Assembly: GCF_005518285.1 (NCBI RefSeq)
Contig: NZ_SJDU01000009.1
Coordinates: 1-17,008, forward strand
DNA: 17,008 nucleotides
Origin: Brachyspira catarrhinii
GTDB taxonomy: Bacteria > Spirochaetota > Brachyspiria > Brachyspirales > Brachyspiraceae
Reading direction: 5' to 3'
The notes under the pieces are model-generated. The model did not search any database. It saw only the letters and a program-made list of their open reading frames with translations, and was not told the DNA's origin. The position numbers were made by a program, and so were the translations under genes. Shown here piece after piece: positions 7,799 through 15,911 of this stretch. The first letter of the stretch is position 1. Each line of letters begins with the position of its first letter.

Positions 7799-8479
7799 AT
7801 GAAAAACAAAAGAATTACTATAGTATGCGGACATTACGGCTCGGGGAAAACCACTTTTTCTATAAATTACGCTCTTTATTTAAGAAATCAAATGGATAGA
7901 GATATTTATATTGCCGATTTGGATGTTGTGAATCCTTATTTTCGCTCGAGAGAACATTTTGATTATTTGAAAGATAAAAATATAAAAGTAATAGGAAGTT
8001 ATTTACCTCAATCGGGAGCGGATTTGCCAGCCGTTTCTGCGGAAGTATATACATTATTTGAAAATAAAGATATTATAGGAATAGTAGATATGGGCGGAAA
8101 TTCTGCGGGAAGTTTGTCTTTTGCAACTTTCAGAGATAATGTGGATATTGAAGAAACGGATATTATATTTGTCTTAAATGCAAACAGAAAAGAAAATTCA
8201 ACTTTAGATTATACTTTGGGACATTTTAATAATATAGAAGCGACATTAGGACTCAAAATAACAAGCATAGTAAACAATACTCATTTAATGAACGAAACTT
8301 CATTAGACGATATAATTAAAGGCGAATCGATGGCGAGCGAATTATCGAAAGAAAAAAATATTCCCGTAAAATTTACATGTTTAAATATGGATTTTTTCGA
8401 TAATAATCCTAACATCAAAACTAAATACGATTTATTTATAATCGGTTACGATATAAAGAGAGCAATAAATATTATATAG
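7799..8479 (+). CDS. MinD/CooC-like P-loop ATPase
   Basis: This is a cytoplasmic nucleotide-binding protein of the SIMIBI class (MinD/ParA/CooC/Mrp group); its specific role is unknown. The Walker A motif is GHYGSGKTT (11-19), at the very N-terminus. The switch-like segment ADLDVVNPYFRSRE (39-52) and Walker B-type IVDMGGNSAG (95-104) follow. The combination DLDVVNPYFRSRE plus DMGG is typical of a conserved family in anaerobic Firmicutes. It lacks the second, deviant Walker lysine of classical MinD. An in-frame TTG at 7763 would add 12 residues (226 to 238 aa), but it lies in the -35 box and has no ribosome binding site. The ATG at 7799 starts directly before the conserved MKNKRITIVCG. It heads a three-gene run. 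Confidence 0.82.
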   Translation: MKNKRITIVCGHYGSGKTTFSINYALYLRNQMDRDIYIADLDVVNPYFRSREHFDYLKDKNIKVIGSYLPQSGADLPAVSAEVYTLFENKDIIGIVDMGGNSAGSLSFATFRDNVDIEETDIIFVLNANRKENSTLDYTLGHFNNIEATLGLKITSIVNNTHLMNETSLDDIIKGESMASELSKEKNIPVKFTCLNMDFFDNNPNIKTKYDLFIIGYDIKRAINII

Positions 8480-8494
8480 AGACGGACTTAAATT

Positions 8495-9268
8495 ATGGAT
8501 TATAAAATAAAAAAGTTATACGAGATAGCGCCGATGCTTTCGCCGAGCATATACGAAACTATATTTTATAATCAATATCAAGGAAGAGCGGATAAAGAAT
8601 CTCTTATATTGGATAACGAAGTTTTTGAAAAATATTATATTGACGAAAGTATTTATAGAAATTTTTTATTTGCAAATTCGACAAGATTGGGAAAAGCGCT
8701 TAATTATTTGGGATTAAATCAAATGCATAACGCTATAATAAAAAATATAGAATTAAAAGAAAATAAATTACAAATAAAATTATTCGATGTCGGAATAAAC
8801 AGTTTGGCGAACGCTTTGATAGAATTGAAATCGCTTAAAGATATAAAAATCGAACCTTTTTACATTGATATATTATTTGACAATATCGATTACTGCTCGA
8901 ATCATTATTTAGACAAAGACGAAATACTTGTTCCCACAAAAGAAGACATAAAAGAAAGCGTATATATTCAAGACCAAATAACTTATATCGGAAAAGACGA
9001 AATAGAAATAGTAATATCGTTGGAAAAAGAAAAATCCCAAAACGAAAACAATAAATTAAGATATTATATGCTGAAATGCAATTGCATAAATATAATTGAC
9101 GAAGCGAAAGAAATTTGGACAAAAATATTCGGCGGAACTAATTTCAATATGCTATACGATTATTATATTAATCTTAGAAAATCGAGCAAAATAATACTTG
9201 AAAAAAATGTTTGCTTTGGAATAATACAAAAATACGAACAATTTATATTGGATTTGGACTTTTTATAA
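8495..9268 (+). CDS. Hypothetical protein between the ATPase and the glycosyltransferase
   Basis: This is a 257-aa soluble protein that I do not recognise. It has no signal peptide or membrane segment and is rich in Ile, Lys, Glu, Asp and Tyr. The N-terminal 60 residues (YEIAPMLSPSIYETIFYNQY) are predicted helical. The middle (about 78-140) reads as strands with IKLFDVGINSLANALIELKSL and FYIDILFDNIDYCSNHYLDKDE. The C-terminal third includes IEIVISLEKEK and IWTKIFGGTNFNMLYDYYINLRKS. No catalytic motif stands out. The ATG follows GAGACGGA, 15 bp after the ATPase stop, and the glycosyltransferase starts 6 bp after its end, so all three are one operon. It could be a partner or regulator of either neighbour. 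Confidence 0.75.
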   Translation: MDYKIKKLYEIAPMLSPSIYETIFYNQYQGRADKESLILDNEVFEKYYIDESIYRNFLFANSTRLGKALNYLGLNQMHNAIIKNIELKENKLQIKLFDVGINSLANALIELKSLKDIKIEPFYIDILFDNIDYCSNHYLDKDEILVPTKEDIKESVYIQDQITYIGKDEIEIVISLEKEKSQNENNKLRYYMLKCNCINIIDEAKEIWTKIFGGTNFNMLYDYYINLRKSSKIILEKNVCFGIIQKYEQFILDLDFL

Positions 9269-9274
9269 AACATA

Positions 9275-10258
9275 ATGAACGAAATAAAAAATCTTCTTAT
9301 ACATTCTCCCACTTGGCTTGGCGATATTGTGATGTCGATGCCCGCTATTTACTTGATAAAAGAAAAATATAAAGATATTAAAATTACCGTTATGACAAAA
9401 AAATCAATGTTTGGGATATTTGAAGCAAGCGATTTAGTCGACAATATTATAGAATTAAAAAATTTTCCAAGTTTGAGAAAATATAAATTCGACACGGCGA
9501 TTTTATTTCCAAATTCTTTTGAAAGCGCGTTTAGAATATTCGGACATGGAATAAAAAGAAGAATCGGATATAAAGCGGATTATAGAAAATTTTTACTCAC
9601 AGATGCAATTGAAAGAGAAGAAGTGAGATGGATTCACACGGCGGATTATTATATTAATTTGCTTAAAGCGATTGACATAAGCGAAGAGCGTCCTAAAATT
9701 AAATTAAAAGTAAAAGAAGAAATTTTAATTAAAGCGAAAGAATATTTGAAAAAAGTAAATCCCAAAAATAAAAAAATATTCGCTTACGGAATCGGCGCTA
9801 CAAACAGCTATGGCAAGATTTGGAGAGAAGAATATTTTGCCGAAACTTCAAATTATCTTTCAAAAAAATACGATGCGATAACTTTATTTATAACGACTCC
9901 CGCAGAAAAAAAAATACAAGAAAAAATTTCTTCTATGCTAAACGAAAAACCGATAATTCCTTATTTTGGACTCGATATGATAGCCGCAATTTTAAGTTTA
10001 TGCTCGGGTTTTATCGGAAACGATTCTGGGGCGATGCATGTAGCTTCGATTGTAGGAATTCCTACGCTCGCTTTATATTTTGCCACTCCTTCCTATCAAA
10101 ACTCTCCAATCGGAATAAACAGCCATTTAATAGAAAAAAAAATAGAATGCGCTTTTTGCGGCGGTAAAGAATGCAAAATCGGAATTTTTGAATGTAGAGA
10201 GGTTATAAAGCCAGAGGAAGTTATAAATAAATTTGAGAGTATAATTATTAATAATTAA
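9275..10258 (+). CDS. Glycosyltransferase family 9 (heptosyltransferase-like)
   Basis: This 327-aa GT-B-fold enzyme resembles lipopolysaccharide heptosyltransferase II (WaaF). It acts at the cytoplasmic face of the inner membrane and would add a sugar to a surface lipooligosaccharide or another glycan. The N-terminal HSPTWLGDIVMSMPAI (10-25) holds the catalytic-type Asp17. YGKIWREEYF (179-188) carries the nucleotide-phosphate-contacting Lys. FIGNDSGAMHVASIVGIPTLALYF (246-269) is the family signature for the sugar-nucleotide site. A Cys cluster (292, 295, 300, 307), ECAFCGGKEC, is common near the C-terminus of this family. The ATG is 6 bp after the previous stop with no strong ribosome binding site, suggesting coupling. 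The donor is not certain to be ADP-heptose, so no symbol is given. Confidence 0.9.
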   Translation: MNEIKNLLIHSPTWLGDIVMSMPAIYLIKEKYKDIKITVMTKKSMFGIFEASDLVDNIIELKNFPSLRKYKFDTAILFPNSFESAFRIFGHGIKRRIGYKADYRKFLLTDAIEREEVRWIHTADYYINLLKAIDISEERPKIKLKVKEEILIKAKEYLKKVNPKNKKIFAYGIGATNSYGKIWREEYFAETSNYLSKKYDAITLFITTPAEKKIQEKISSMLNEKPIIPYFGLDMIAAILSLCSGFIGNDSGAMHVASIVGIPTLALYFATPSYQNSPIGINSHLIEKKIECAFCGGKECKIGIFECREVIKPEEVINKFESIIINN

Positions 10259-10267
10259 TAAAAAACA

Positions 10268-10304
10268 AAAATAGTTATGCATAATAAATATGCATAACTA
10301 TTTT
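10268..10304. terminator. Bidirectional terminator between convergent operons
   Basis: A perfect 16-bp inverted repeat (10268-10283 with 10289-10304) has a 5-nt loop. TTTT closes the plus-strand arm. On the minus strand the hairpin is followed by T-rich sequence (RC of AAAAACAAAA). It lies between the glycosyltransferase stop (10258) and the LysM gene stop (10334). Confidence 0.85.
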
Positions 10305-10333
10305 ATATTATGAGAAAAGTATTTGATGGAATC

Positions 10334-12007
10334 TTATTGATTACTTGCGGTTTGCTGTTCCCTCATTAACTGCATAGCTTCGTCATAAGTTATATACTCG
10401 GATTGAGGGTCATACTGTCCGCTTCTTTGCTCTCCGTTCAAACTCGGTATAATCAATCTCTGTCCTGGCAATATCAAGTCTGGATTATTCGGGTCTCTCA
10501 ATATATTTCTATTCGCTTCGTAAATTCTATACCATTGAATAGGATTATTATATATATAACTATATCCAGCTATTCTCCATAAAGCGTCCGTCAAAGGAAC
10601 TCTTCTAACGACTATATAATATTGAGGAAGAACGGTTATTTTTCCTTCGGTATTAACGGGTTGGTTAGCGGTAGTTCCTCCATCTATTATTTGTCCCGTT
10701 TCGTTTCTTCCCGCTCCTCCTATAACCACATCGCCGTCTCCAGTCCTTCTAGGTCCTCTTTCTTGTATGGCGTTTAGAGATTGATTCGCTTGTTGCATCT
10801 TATCTCTTGCCAAAGCGCTGTTATTTTTATTTAAAGCGTCCTCGGCTTCGGCTATAAGTTGAGATAGATTTTTATCTTCATCGCTGTCTCTGGTTATATA
10901 TCCTTCGTTAATTAATCTTTCCCGTCTCGTTTTCAATTCTTCTAAATTTCTTAAATCTTCTTCTCTTTCGATAGCGGAATTTCTATCGGCAACGATTTTA
11001 TCCATATTGTTTGACGCCGCTATGGCTCTATCGCTTGCCGTTTTTGGGTCGTTTTGCAGAACTCTATTGGCTTCGTTCAATAATGCCGAAACGCTTTTAT
11101 CGTTATTATCGCCTTTTACTATGGTATTATCGCCGATTAACGCATCATATTTCTTTTGAGCGTTCGCTATATCGTTTTTCGCTTTCGCTATGGCGTCCGA
11201 CTTTGCTTTAGCCTCCGCTCTCGCTTTAGCCTCTGCGTCCGCTTTGGCTTTTGCCGCAGCAGCCGCCTTCGCTTTTGCTTCGGCTTCAGCTTTTGCCTTT
11301 GCAGCGGCTTCTGCTTTACTTAACGCGGCTAACGCGGCGGCTACATTTTGTTGCACGCTTGCAAAATTATCGTTTTTTAACGCTTCGTCCGCTTTATTTA
11401 AATAATCTGCTATAGCTTTACCGTTAGCGTCTCCCGCCGTCAATACTTTAGCGTTTAATGCGGCGTTATATTTCGCTTTCGCGTCCGCTACGGTTTTTGT
11501 GGCTGTCGTTCTCTCTCTCGTCAAATAACCTTCCTTTACCGTATTTGCAGAGGCGAGCGCATTGCTATAAGATAAATAAACGGTATTAAAATCGTTGGAT
11601 GCGATTAAAAAATCTTCTTCGTTTTGAGCCATATTGTCCGAAGAAGGCAAAGAATCTATAGAATTATTGCCTTCATTGAAATATCTAACCGCTTCTTCGT
11701 ATTTCGCTCTAAATTGATTATCGCCAGAAGCTCCCAATTGATTGATTTCGGTTATAGATTTATCGGCATCGTTTTTTGCCTTATTTATTCTTAAATTCAT
11801 TAATCTATAAAACAACTCTATTGTCGTTTGGTCTATAGAATCGGAAGCCTCTTGAGATTTATCGTAAGATTTTTGATATTCTCCGTCATTTTGCAAAGTT
11901 TCCGCTTCTTCCGTTATTCTTGCCGAATCCTCGTAAGTTTGAGCGAATAAAACGGACCAACTGAAAGATATTAAAGCTATGAACGATATTATTTTTTTTA
12001 TATTCAT
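10334..12007 (-). CDS. Exported LysM protein with Ala/Lys-rich coiled coil and repeat modules
   Basis: This 557-aa protein has a signal peptide (about 1-23, ending LFAQ) and a C-terminal LysM domain (about 462-522: YYIVVRRVPLTDALWRIAGY, QWYRIYEANRNIL, LILPGQRLIIPS), which should bind peptidoglycan. Between them lie helical repeats and a TolA-like Ala/Lys/Glu-rich coiled coil (about 230-283). Three related modules of roughly 45-50 residues can be aligned by eye (about 178-226, 285-333, 361-411). Each has a charged D/N-rich turn, then a K-x(4)-LL-x2-A-x2-AL-type helix pair. A Gly/Asn-rich linker (418-455) precedes LysM. The ATG at 12007 has AAGGAGA about 8 nt upstream and sits 36 bp after the lipoprotein gene. 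It is probably a periplasmic scaffold; no enzymatic motif is seen. Confidence 0.88.
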   Translation of the reverse strand: MNIKKIISFIALISFSWSVLFAQTYEDSARITEEAETLQNDGEYQKSYDKSQEASDSIDQTTIELFYRLMNLRINKAKNDADKSITEINQLGASGDNQFRAKYEEAVRYFNEGNNSIDSLPSSDNMAQNEEDFLIASNDFNTVYLSYSNALASANTVKEGYLTRERTTATKTVADAKAKYNAALNAKVLTAGDANGKAIADYLNKADEALKNDNFASVQQNVAAALAALSKAEAAAKAKAEAEAKAKAAAAAKAKADAEAKARAEAKAKSDAIAKAKNDIANAQKKYDALIGDNTIVKGDNNDKSVSALLNEANRVLQNDPKTASDRAIAASNNMDKIVADRNSAIEREEDLRNLEELKTRRERLINEGYITRDSDEDKNLSQLIAEAEDALNKNNSALARDKMQQANQSLNAIQERGPRRTGDGDVVIGGAGRNETGQIIDGGTTANQPVNTEGKITVLPQYYIVVRRVPLTDALWRIAGYSYIYNNPIQWYRIYEANRNILRDPNNPDLILPGQRLIIPSLNGEQRSGQYDPQSEYITYDEAMQLMREQQTASNQ

Positions 12008-12043
12008 TTTAATTTCTCCTTAAATTAAATTTTTATAAACAAT

Positions 12044-12673
12044 TTATTGTTGTTCTTTTTCCAATGTTTCTATTTCTTTAACCATACTTTCCAAATTGGC
12101 AAGTCTTTCTTTTACTTTAGTTAAAGCTTCATCGCTTTTATCAAAATCTTCTTTAACTTTATTATACAAAGTCAAATAAGCCTCTTTGGTATTATATAAT
12201 TTTTCAACCAAGACTTTATAATCTTTATTTTCGTTTTCGGCATTATAAAGAGAATCGGCTTCCTGATACATAGTTTCGGCTTTATTGTATTCGTCCGCAT
12301 ACATAATATTTGCCTTTATATTTTGAGCGTTCGTAAAAGATTCGTCCATTTGCTTTTTTATAATCTCCGAATAAGGCTCGAGTCCTTTATCCATTACCAA
12401 ATTATAATTGGTTTCGGCTTCCAATAATAATTGTTTAGCTTTTTTGGCTTCGTCTTTATTTTCCTCTTTCATTATAATGTCCGCTTCCGCATAACCTTGT
12501 TCGGCTATATCGTAGTCGCTTTGAGCGAAAGTTTTAATTTCGGTATATTTATTAACCGTGTCTCTTAAAGCCGTTACCCTTTGATATTCTTTTTTTGGAA
12601 GTCCGCAAGAGACAACCGACAAAACGAATATCGTAATAAAAATCTTTTTGAATTTAAAATTTTTGGAATTCAT
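12044..12673 (-). CDS. Helical-repeat lipoprotein, partner of the LysM protein
   Basis: This is a 209-aa lipoprotein of unknown function. The signal peptide ends in lipobox VVSC, giving lipidated Cys23. The mature part is almost entirely predicted helix and contains two related modules of about 45 residues: 51-95 (SDYDIAEQGYAEADIIMKEE then KAKQLLLEAETNYNLV) and 126-172 (DEYNKAETMYQEADSLYNAE then EKLYNTKEAYLTLYNKV). They resemble TPR-like or DUF4398-like helical pairs and recall the modules in the downstream LysM protein. The C-terminus (173-209) is coiled coil (DEALTKVKERLANLESMVKE). The ATG at 12673 has GGAGG about 12 nt upstream. It is first in a two-gene operon and probably membrane-anchored, positioned to work with the peptidoglycan-binding LysM protein. 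Confidence 0.85.
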   Translation of the reverse strand: MNSKNFKFKKIFITIFVLSVVSCGLPKKEYQRVTALRDTVNKYTEIKTFAQSDYDIAEQGYAEADIIMKEENKDEAKKAKQLLLEAETNYNLVMDKGLEPYSEIIKKQMDESFTNAQNIKANIMYADEYNKAETMYQEADSLYNAENENKDYKVLVEKLYNTKEAYLTLYNKVKEDFDKSDEALTKVKERLANLESMVKEIETLEKEQQ

Positions 12674-12790
12674 AATTAGATTAATCCTCCGTTTTTTTAT
12701 ATTTAGATTAAAACCATAAATTATATAATAAATAAAAAACTAAATTATTTTTTTTAATTATATTAAATATATACAATTTATAATATGTTA

Positions 12791-12819
12791 ACAATATTAT
12801 AATAATTAAATAAAGTCAA
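12791..12819 (-). promoter_or_regulatory. Candidate promoter for the lipoprotein/LysM operon
   Basis: On the minus strand TTGACT (12819-12814), 17 nt, then TATTGT (12796-12791). The leader would be about 110 nt, which is long. A nearer alternative (TTGTTA with TATATT downstream) is weaker. The 267-bp divergent region 12674-12940 otherwise shows only AT-rich sequence and the ato promoter. Confidence 0.4.
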
Positions 12820-12870
12820 GTCGTTTTATTTATAAATTCCAAAAAAATTTAAAAAAATTAACATAACTAC

Positions 12871-12899
12871 TTGACAATATCGTTATTTTTGACTATAAT
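12871..12899 (+). promoter_or_regulatory. Consensus sigma-70 promoter of the ato operon
   Basis: TTGACA (12871-12876), exactly 17 nt, then TATAAT (12894-12899) is a perfect match to both hexamers. The transcript should start near 12906, giving a leader of about 35 nt with AAAGGA before the atoD ATG at 12941. No clear operator was recognised near it. Confidence 0.88.
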
Positions 12900-12940
12900 A
12901 TATAAATAACATATAAACAACTTACAAAAAGGATGGGACT

Positions 12941-13621
12941 ATGGTAAAGATAATTTCAAAACAAGAAGCCTGCGATTTGATTAAAGACGGCTCGGTAGTG
13001 ATGTTTGGAGGGTTTTTAGCATGGGGTTCTGCATGGGAGATTACGGATTTGCTTGCAGACCAAAACAAAGTAAAAAACCTAACTCTCGTTGGAAACGACA
13101 CAGCTTTTGCCGACAAATCTTACGGTAGGCTTATGACCAATCGTCAAGTTTCTAAAGTTATAGTTTCGCATATCGGAACTAACACCGAAACGCAAAAACA
13201 AAACAATAACAAAGAAATCGAAGTCGAATTGGTGCCACAAGGAACTTTAGCCGAAAGAATAAGAGCGGCTGGAGCTGGTTTGGGAGGCGTATTGACTCCT
13301 ACGGGTATAGGAACTCTTGTAGAAGAGGGCAAGCAAATAATCGAAGTTAAAGGCAAGAAGTATATTCTTGAAGAACCTTTATACGGAGATATAGCGCTTG
13401 TTTATGCGGATAAGGCGGATAAATACGGAAATTTATTCCACCATGGCGTTACGAGAAACTGGAATATGATAATGCCTATGGCTTGTAAAACCGTTATAGC
13501 CGAAGTAAAAGAAATAGTGGACGAGTTGGACCCCGACAATATAACCGTTCCTTGCGTATTCGTGGACTATGTGGTTAAAAGCGATTACGACTATTTGGCT
13601 AAAGGACTTAAAAAGGCTTAA
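12941..13621 (+). CDS. atoD: CoA-transferase subunit A (acetate/acetoacetate/butyrate type)
   Basis: This alpha subunit of a two-subunit family I CoA transferase moves CoA between short-chain acyl-CoAs and free acids (for example acetoacetate or butyrate with acetate). At 226 aa it is typical. [16 protein letters not shown] (15-30) is the family N-terminal CoA-binding signature. [33 protein letters not shown] and [15 protein letters not shown] are conserved blocks. In the signature G-G-F-x3-G-x-P, the Pro position is Ala31. The ATG follows AAAGGATGGGACT. AtoA begins 14 bp downstream and a fatty acid transporter follows. The exact acyl substrate cannot be fixed from sequence alone, so the symbol reflects family and context. 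Confidence 0.92.
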   Translation: MVKIISKQEACDLIKDGSVVMFGGFLAWGSAWEITDLLADQNKVKNLTLVGNDTAFADKSYGRLMTNRQVSKVIVSHIGTNTETQKQNNNKEIEVELVPQGTLAERIRAAGAGLGGVLTPTGIGTLVEEGKQIIEVKGKKYILEEPLYGDIALVYADKADKYGNLFHHGVTRNWNMIMPMACKTVIAEVKEIVDELDPDNITVPCVFVDYVVKSDYDYLAKGLKKA

Positions 13622-13635
13622 AAGGAGAGAAAATC

Positions 13636-14310
13636 ATGGCAGAATTATCAAAAGAAAAAACAAGAGAAATTATAGCCAAAAGAGTGGCTAAAGAACTTAA
13701 AGACGGAGACTTGGTTAATTTGGGAATAGGATTGCCTACGGAAGTAGCAAACTATATTCCCGATGGAGTCGAAGTTTTACTACAATCGGAAAACGGTATG
13801 GTAGGAATGGGACCTACGCCCGAAAAAGGAAAAGAAGACCCTAATGTTACTAACGCTGGCGGCGGATTGGTGACTTTGCTTCCAGGCGGAGTTTATTTCG
13901 ACAGCTTTACTTCTTTTACGATAATAAGAGGAGGACATGTTGACGCTACGGTTTTGGGAGCTTTGGAAGTGGACCAAGAAGGCAATTTGGCAAACTGGAT
14001 GGTTCCTGGTAAATTGGTTCCTGGTATGGGCGGCGCTATGGATTTGGTAGTCGGAGCTAAATTGGTTATAGTCGCTATGGAACATACGGTTAAAGGAGCT
14101 AAAAAAATACTTAAAAAATGCACGCTTCCTCTTACCGCTAAAAATCAAGTCAATATGATAGTAACGGAAAAGGGAGTTATGAAAGTAACCGATAAGGGAT
14201 TGGAACTTACGGAAATATTTTCAACTTCGAGCATAGAGGATATAAAGGCAAATACCGATGCGGATTTGATAATAAATAATCCTAAACAGGTGGATGTCGA
14301 TACTTTATAA
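13636..14310 (+). CDS. atoA: CoA-transferase subunit B (catalytic subunit)
   Basis: This beta subunit pairs with the AtoD-like protein and carries the glutamate that forms the covalent CoA-thioester intermediate: Glu52 in [13 protein letters not shown]. At 224 aa it has family length. Other conserved blocks are [15 protein letters not shown] (28-42), [32 protein letters not shown], and [23 protein letters not shown]. The ATG has a strong AAAGGAGAG 7-8 nt upstream. It is 14 bp after atoD and 129 bp before atoE; a 68-bp palindromic repeat occupies most of that second gap. A short direct repeat inside the gene (GGTTCCTGGTA twice near 14002-14027) is the normal VPGKLVPG motif, not an insertion. 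Confidence 0.94.
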   Translation: MAELSKEKTREIIAKRVAKELKDGDLVNLGIGLPTEVANYIPDGVEVLLQSENGMVGMGPTPEKGKEDPNVTNAGGGLVTLLPGGVYFDSFTSFTIIRGGHVDATVLGALEVDQEGNLANWMVPGKLVPGMGGAMDLVVGAKLVIVAMEHTVKGAKKILKKCTLPLTAKNQVNMIVTEKGVMKVTDKGLELTEIFSTSSIEDIKANTDADLIINNPKQVDVDTL

Positions 14311-14326
14311 ATCAAAAAATAAAATC

Positions 14327-14394
14327 GTCATTACGAGGCGCAGCCGAAGTAATCCAAAATAATAGATTGCTTCGGGTTTCACCCTCGCAATGAC
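14327..14394. repeat. 68-bp near-palindromic repeat element between atoA and atoE
   Basis: The left arm (14327-14354) begins GTCATTACGAGG and ends CGAAGTAATC. The right arm (14365-14394) begins GATTGCTTCGGG and ends CCTCGCAATGAC. Their outer 12 and inner 10 bp pair almost fully, with one mismatch in each block, around a 10-nt centre. The element is GC-richer than its surroundings. It resembles the widely dispersed GTCATTGCGAGG...GAAGCAATC palindromes seen in many bacterial genomes (REP/MITE-like). In RNA it would be a long hairpin inside the ato transcript. It lacks a T-run, so it is not a typical terminator. Confidence 0.85.
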
Positions 14395-14439
14395 AAATAA
14401 TAATAAAATAACAAAAAAATACAAATAACGGAGAGAAAA

Positions 14440-15879
14440 ATGAGTAACACTAAAAAGAAAAGAGGTATAATCGAAGGGCTGGCGCATGCATCGACAATGG
14501 TGATGCAAAAATTTCTGCCCGATGCTTATATTTTTGCCGTAATACTGACAATTATAGTATTCGTAGCCTCAATGATATTTACTAAACAAGGTTTTATTGG
14601 ATTAGTAGGACATTGGGGTAAAGGCGTATGGAGTTTGCTGGCATTCAGTATGCAAATGGTTTTGGTATTGGTAACAGGGCATGTTTTAGCTTTGTCGCCT
14701 CCATTCAAAAAACTTTTAGACCATCTGTCAAATATTCCTAAAACTCCAGCTCAAGGAATAGCTTTGGTAAGTATAATTTCATATACGGCTTGTATATTGA
14801 ATTGGGGATTCGGTTTGATTATTGGAGCGATATACGCGAAAGAAATTGCAAGAAAAGTGAAAGGTATAGACTATAGACTTTTAATAGCTTCCGCATATTC
14901 TGGATTCGTTTTGTGGCATGCGGGTTTTTCGGGTTCTGTTCCTTTGGTAATAGCTGGCGGAGATTTATCGGCAACGGGAGGTTCTTTGACTCAAGCCGTT
15001 CCCGTAAGTCAAACTTTATTCTCTCCTTACAATATATTTATTGTAGTGGGAATGTGGATTTTGCTTCCGATTATAAATGTTTTGATGCATCCTAAAAACG
15101 AAGAGGATGTATTCGTTATTGACCCTGCATTGATAGGAGAGTTAAAAGTTGATGATGTAGCTAAAGACGACCCTTATAAATTAAAGCCTAAAAGCGGACT
15201 TTATTTTTCAGCCGTTTCAAAAGAAGAGTTTGCAAAAATGACTCCAGCGGAAAAATTGGAAAATAGTTGTTTTGTAAACTATATTCTTGCAATATTAGGA
15301 TTTGCTTATATAGTTTATTATTTTGCCTCTTCTGGAAAATTCGATTTAAATTTGAATATTGTAAACCTTATATTCTTAATGCTCGGAGTTCTTCTTCATA
15401 GAACGCCAAGAAGTCTAATAGACGCTTTCGGCGAAGCAAGTAAAGGAGCATCTGGAATAATATTGCAATTCCCTTTATATGCTGGTATTATGGGCATGAT
15501 GACGGGAGTTAATGCGGACGGATTATCGCTCGCTCATGTAATAAGTAATTTCTTCGTTCATGTATCTACGGTAAAAACTTTCCCGTTATTCACATTCTTA
15601 AGCGCGGGAATAGTAAATTTATTCGTTCCATCTGGCGGCGGACAATGGGTTGTTCAAGGACCGATTATGATGCCCGCGGGATTGGAAATCGGAGTTGACC
15701 CTGCAAAAACGGCGATGTGTATAGCTTACGGAGACAGTTGGACAAATATGATTCAACCGTTCTGGGCTTTGCCTGCGCTCGGTTTGGCTAAACTTGGAGC
15801 GAGAGATATTATGGGTTATACTTTAATAGTTCTCATTGTGAGCGGATTAGTCATAGGAGCTGGGGTATTCTTCTTATAA
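14440..15879 (+). CDS. atoE: Short-chain fatty acid transporter
   Basis: This 479-aa inner-membrane permease of the AtoE family would import acetoacetate, butyrate or similar short-chain acids for the CoA transferase encoded upstream. About 11-12 hydrophobic segments are visible, for example 29-48, 63-84, 106-132, 146-172, 197-216, 279-297, 305-320, 381-397 and 458-479. A hydrophilic loop (about 217-276) divides the halves. Family landmarks are ILNWGFGLIIGA (119-130), WHAGFSGSVPL (159-169), VPSGGGQWVVQGP (396-408), and YGDSWTNMIQPFWALP (430-445). The start is ATG at 14440 with CGGAGAG about 7 nt upstream. Co-transcription with atoDA is likely, although the palindrome between them may lower or tune expression. 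A terminator follows the stop. Confidence 0.94.
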   Translation: MSNTKKKRGIIEGLAHASTMVMQKFLPDAYIFAVILTIIVFVASMIFTKQGFIGLVGHWGKGVWSLLAFSMQMVLVLVTGHVLALSPPFKKLLDHLSNIPKTPAQGIALVSIISYTACILNWGFGLIIGAIYAKEIARKVKGIDYRLLIASAYSGFVLWHAGFSGSVPLVIAGGDLSATGGSLTQAVPVSQTLFSPYNIFIVVGMWILLPIINVLMHPKNEEDVFVIDPALIGELKVDDVAKDDPYKLKPKSGLYFSAVSKEEFAKMTPAEKLENSCFVNYILAILGFAYIVYYFASSGKFDLNLNIVNLIFLMLGVLLHRTPRSLIDAFGEASKGASGIILQFPLYAGIMGMMTGVNADGLSLAHVISNFFVHVSTVKTFPLFTFLSAGIVNLFVPSGGGQWVVQGPIMMPAGLEIGVDPAKTAMCIAYGDSWTNMIQPFWALPALGLAKLGARDIMGYTLIVLIVSGLVIGAGVFFL

Positions 15880-15911
15880 ATTGAGCATATCCTTTAAAAT
15901 TAATTTTACAA

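Noticed and set aside
11190..11405. Plus-strand Ala-rich open frame
   Set aside because: It is the complement of the Ala/Lys-rich coiled-coil region of the LysM protein; low-complexity GCN codons leave the opposite frame open. It has no ribosome binding site.
14002..14027. Direct repeat GGTTCCTGGTA twice within atoA
   Set aside because: It encodes the conserved VPGKLVPG motif of the family; there is no sign of a recent duplication.
13144..14148. Minus-strand open frames opposite atoD and atoA
   Set aside because: They are shadows of well-conserved genes, with no family resemblance or start signals.
14311..14439. Riboswitch or terminator in the atoA-atoE gap
   Set aside because: The structure is one simple long palindrome of a dispersed-repeat type, with no T-run and no multi-helix core.
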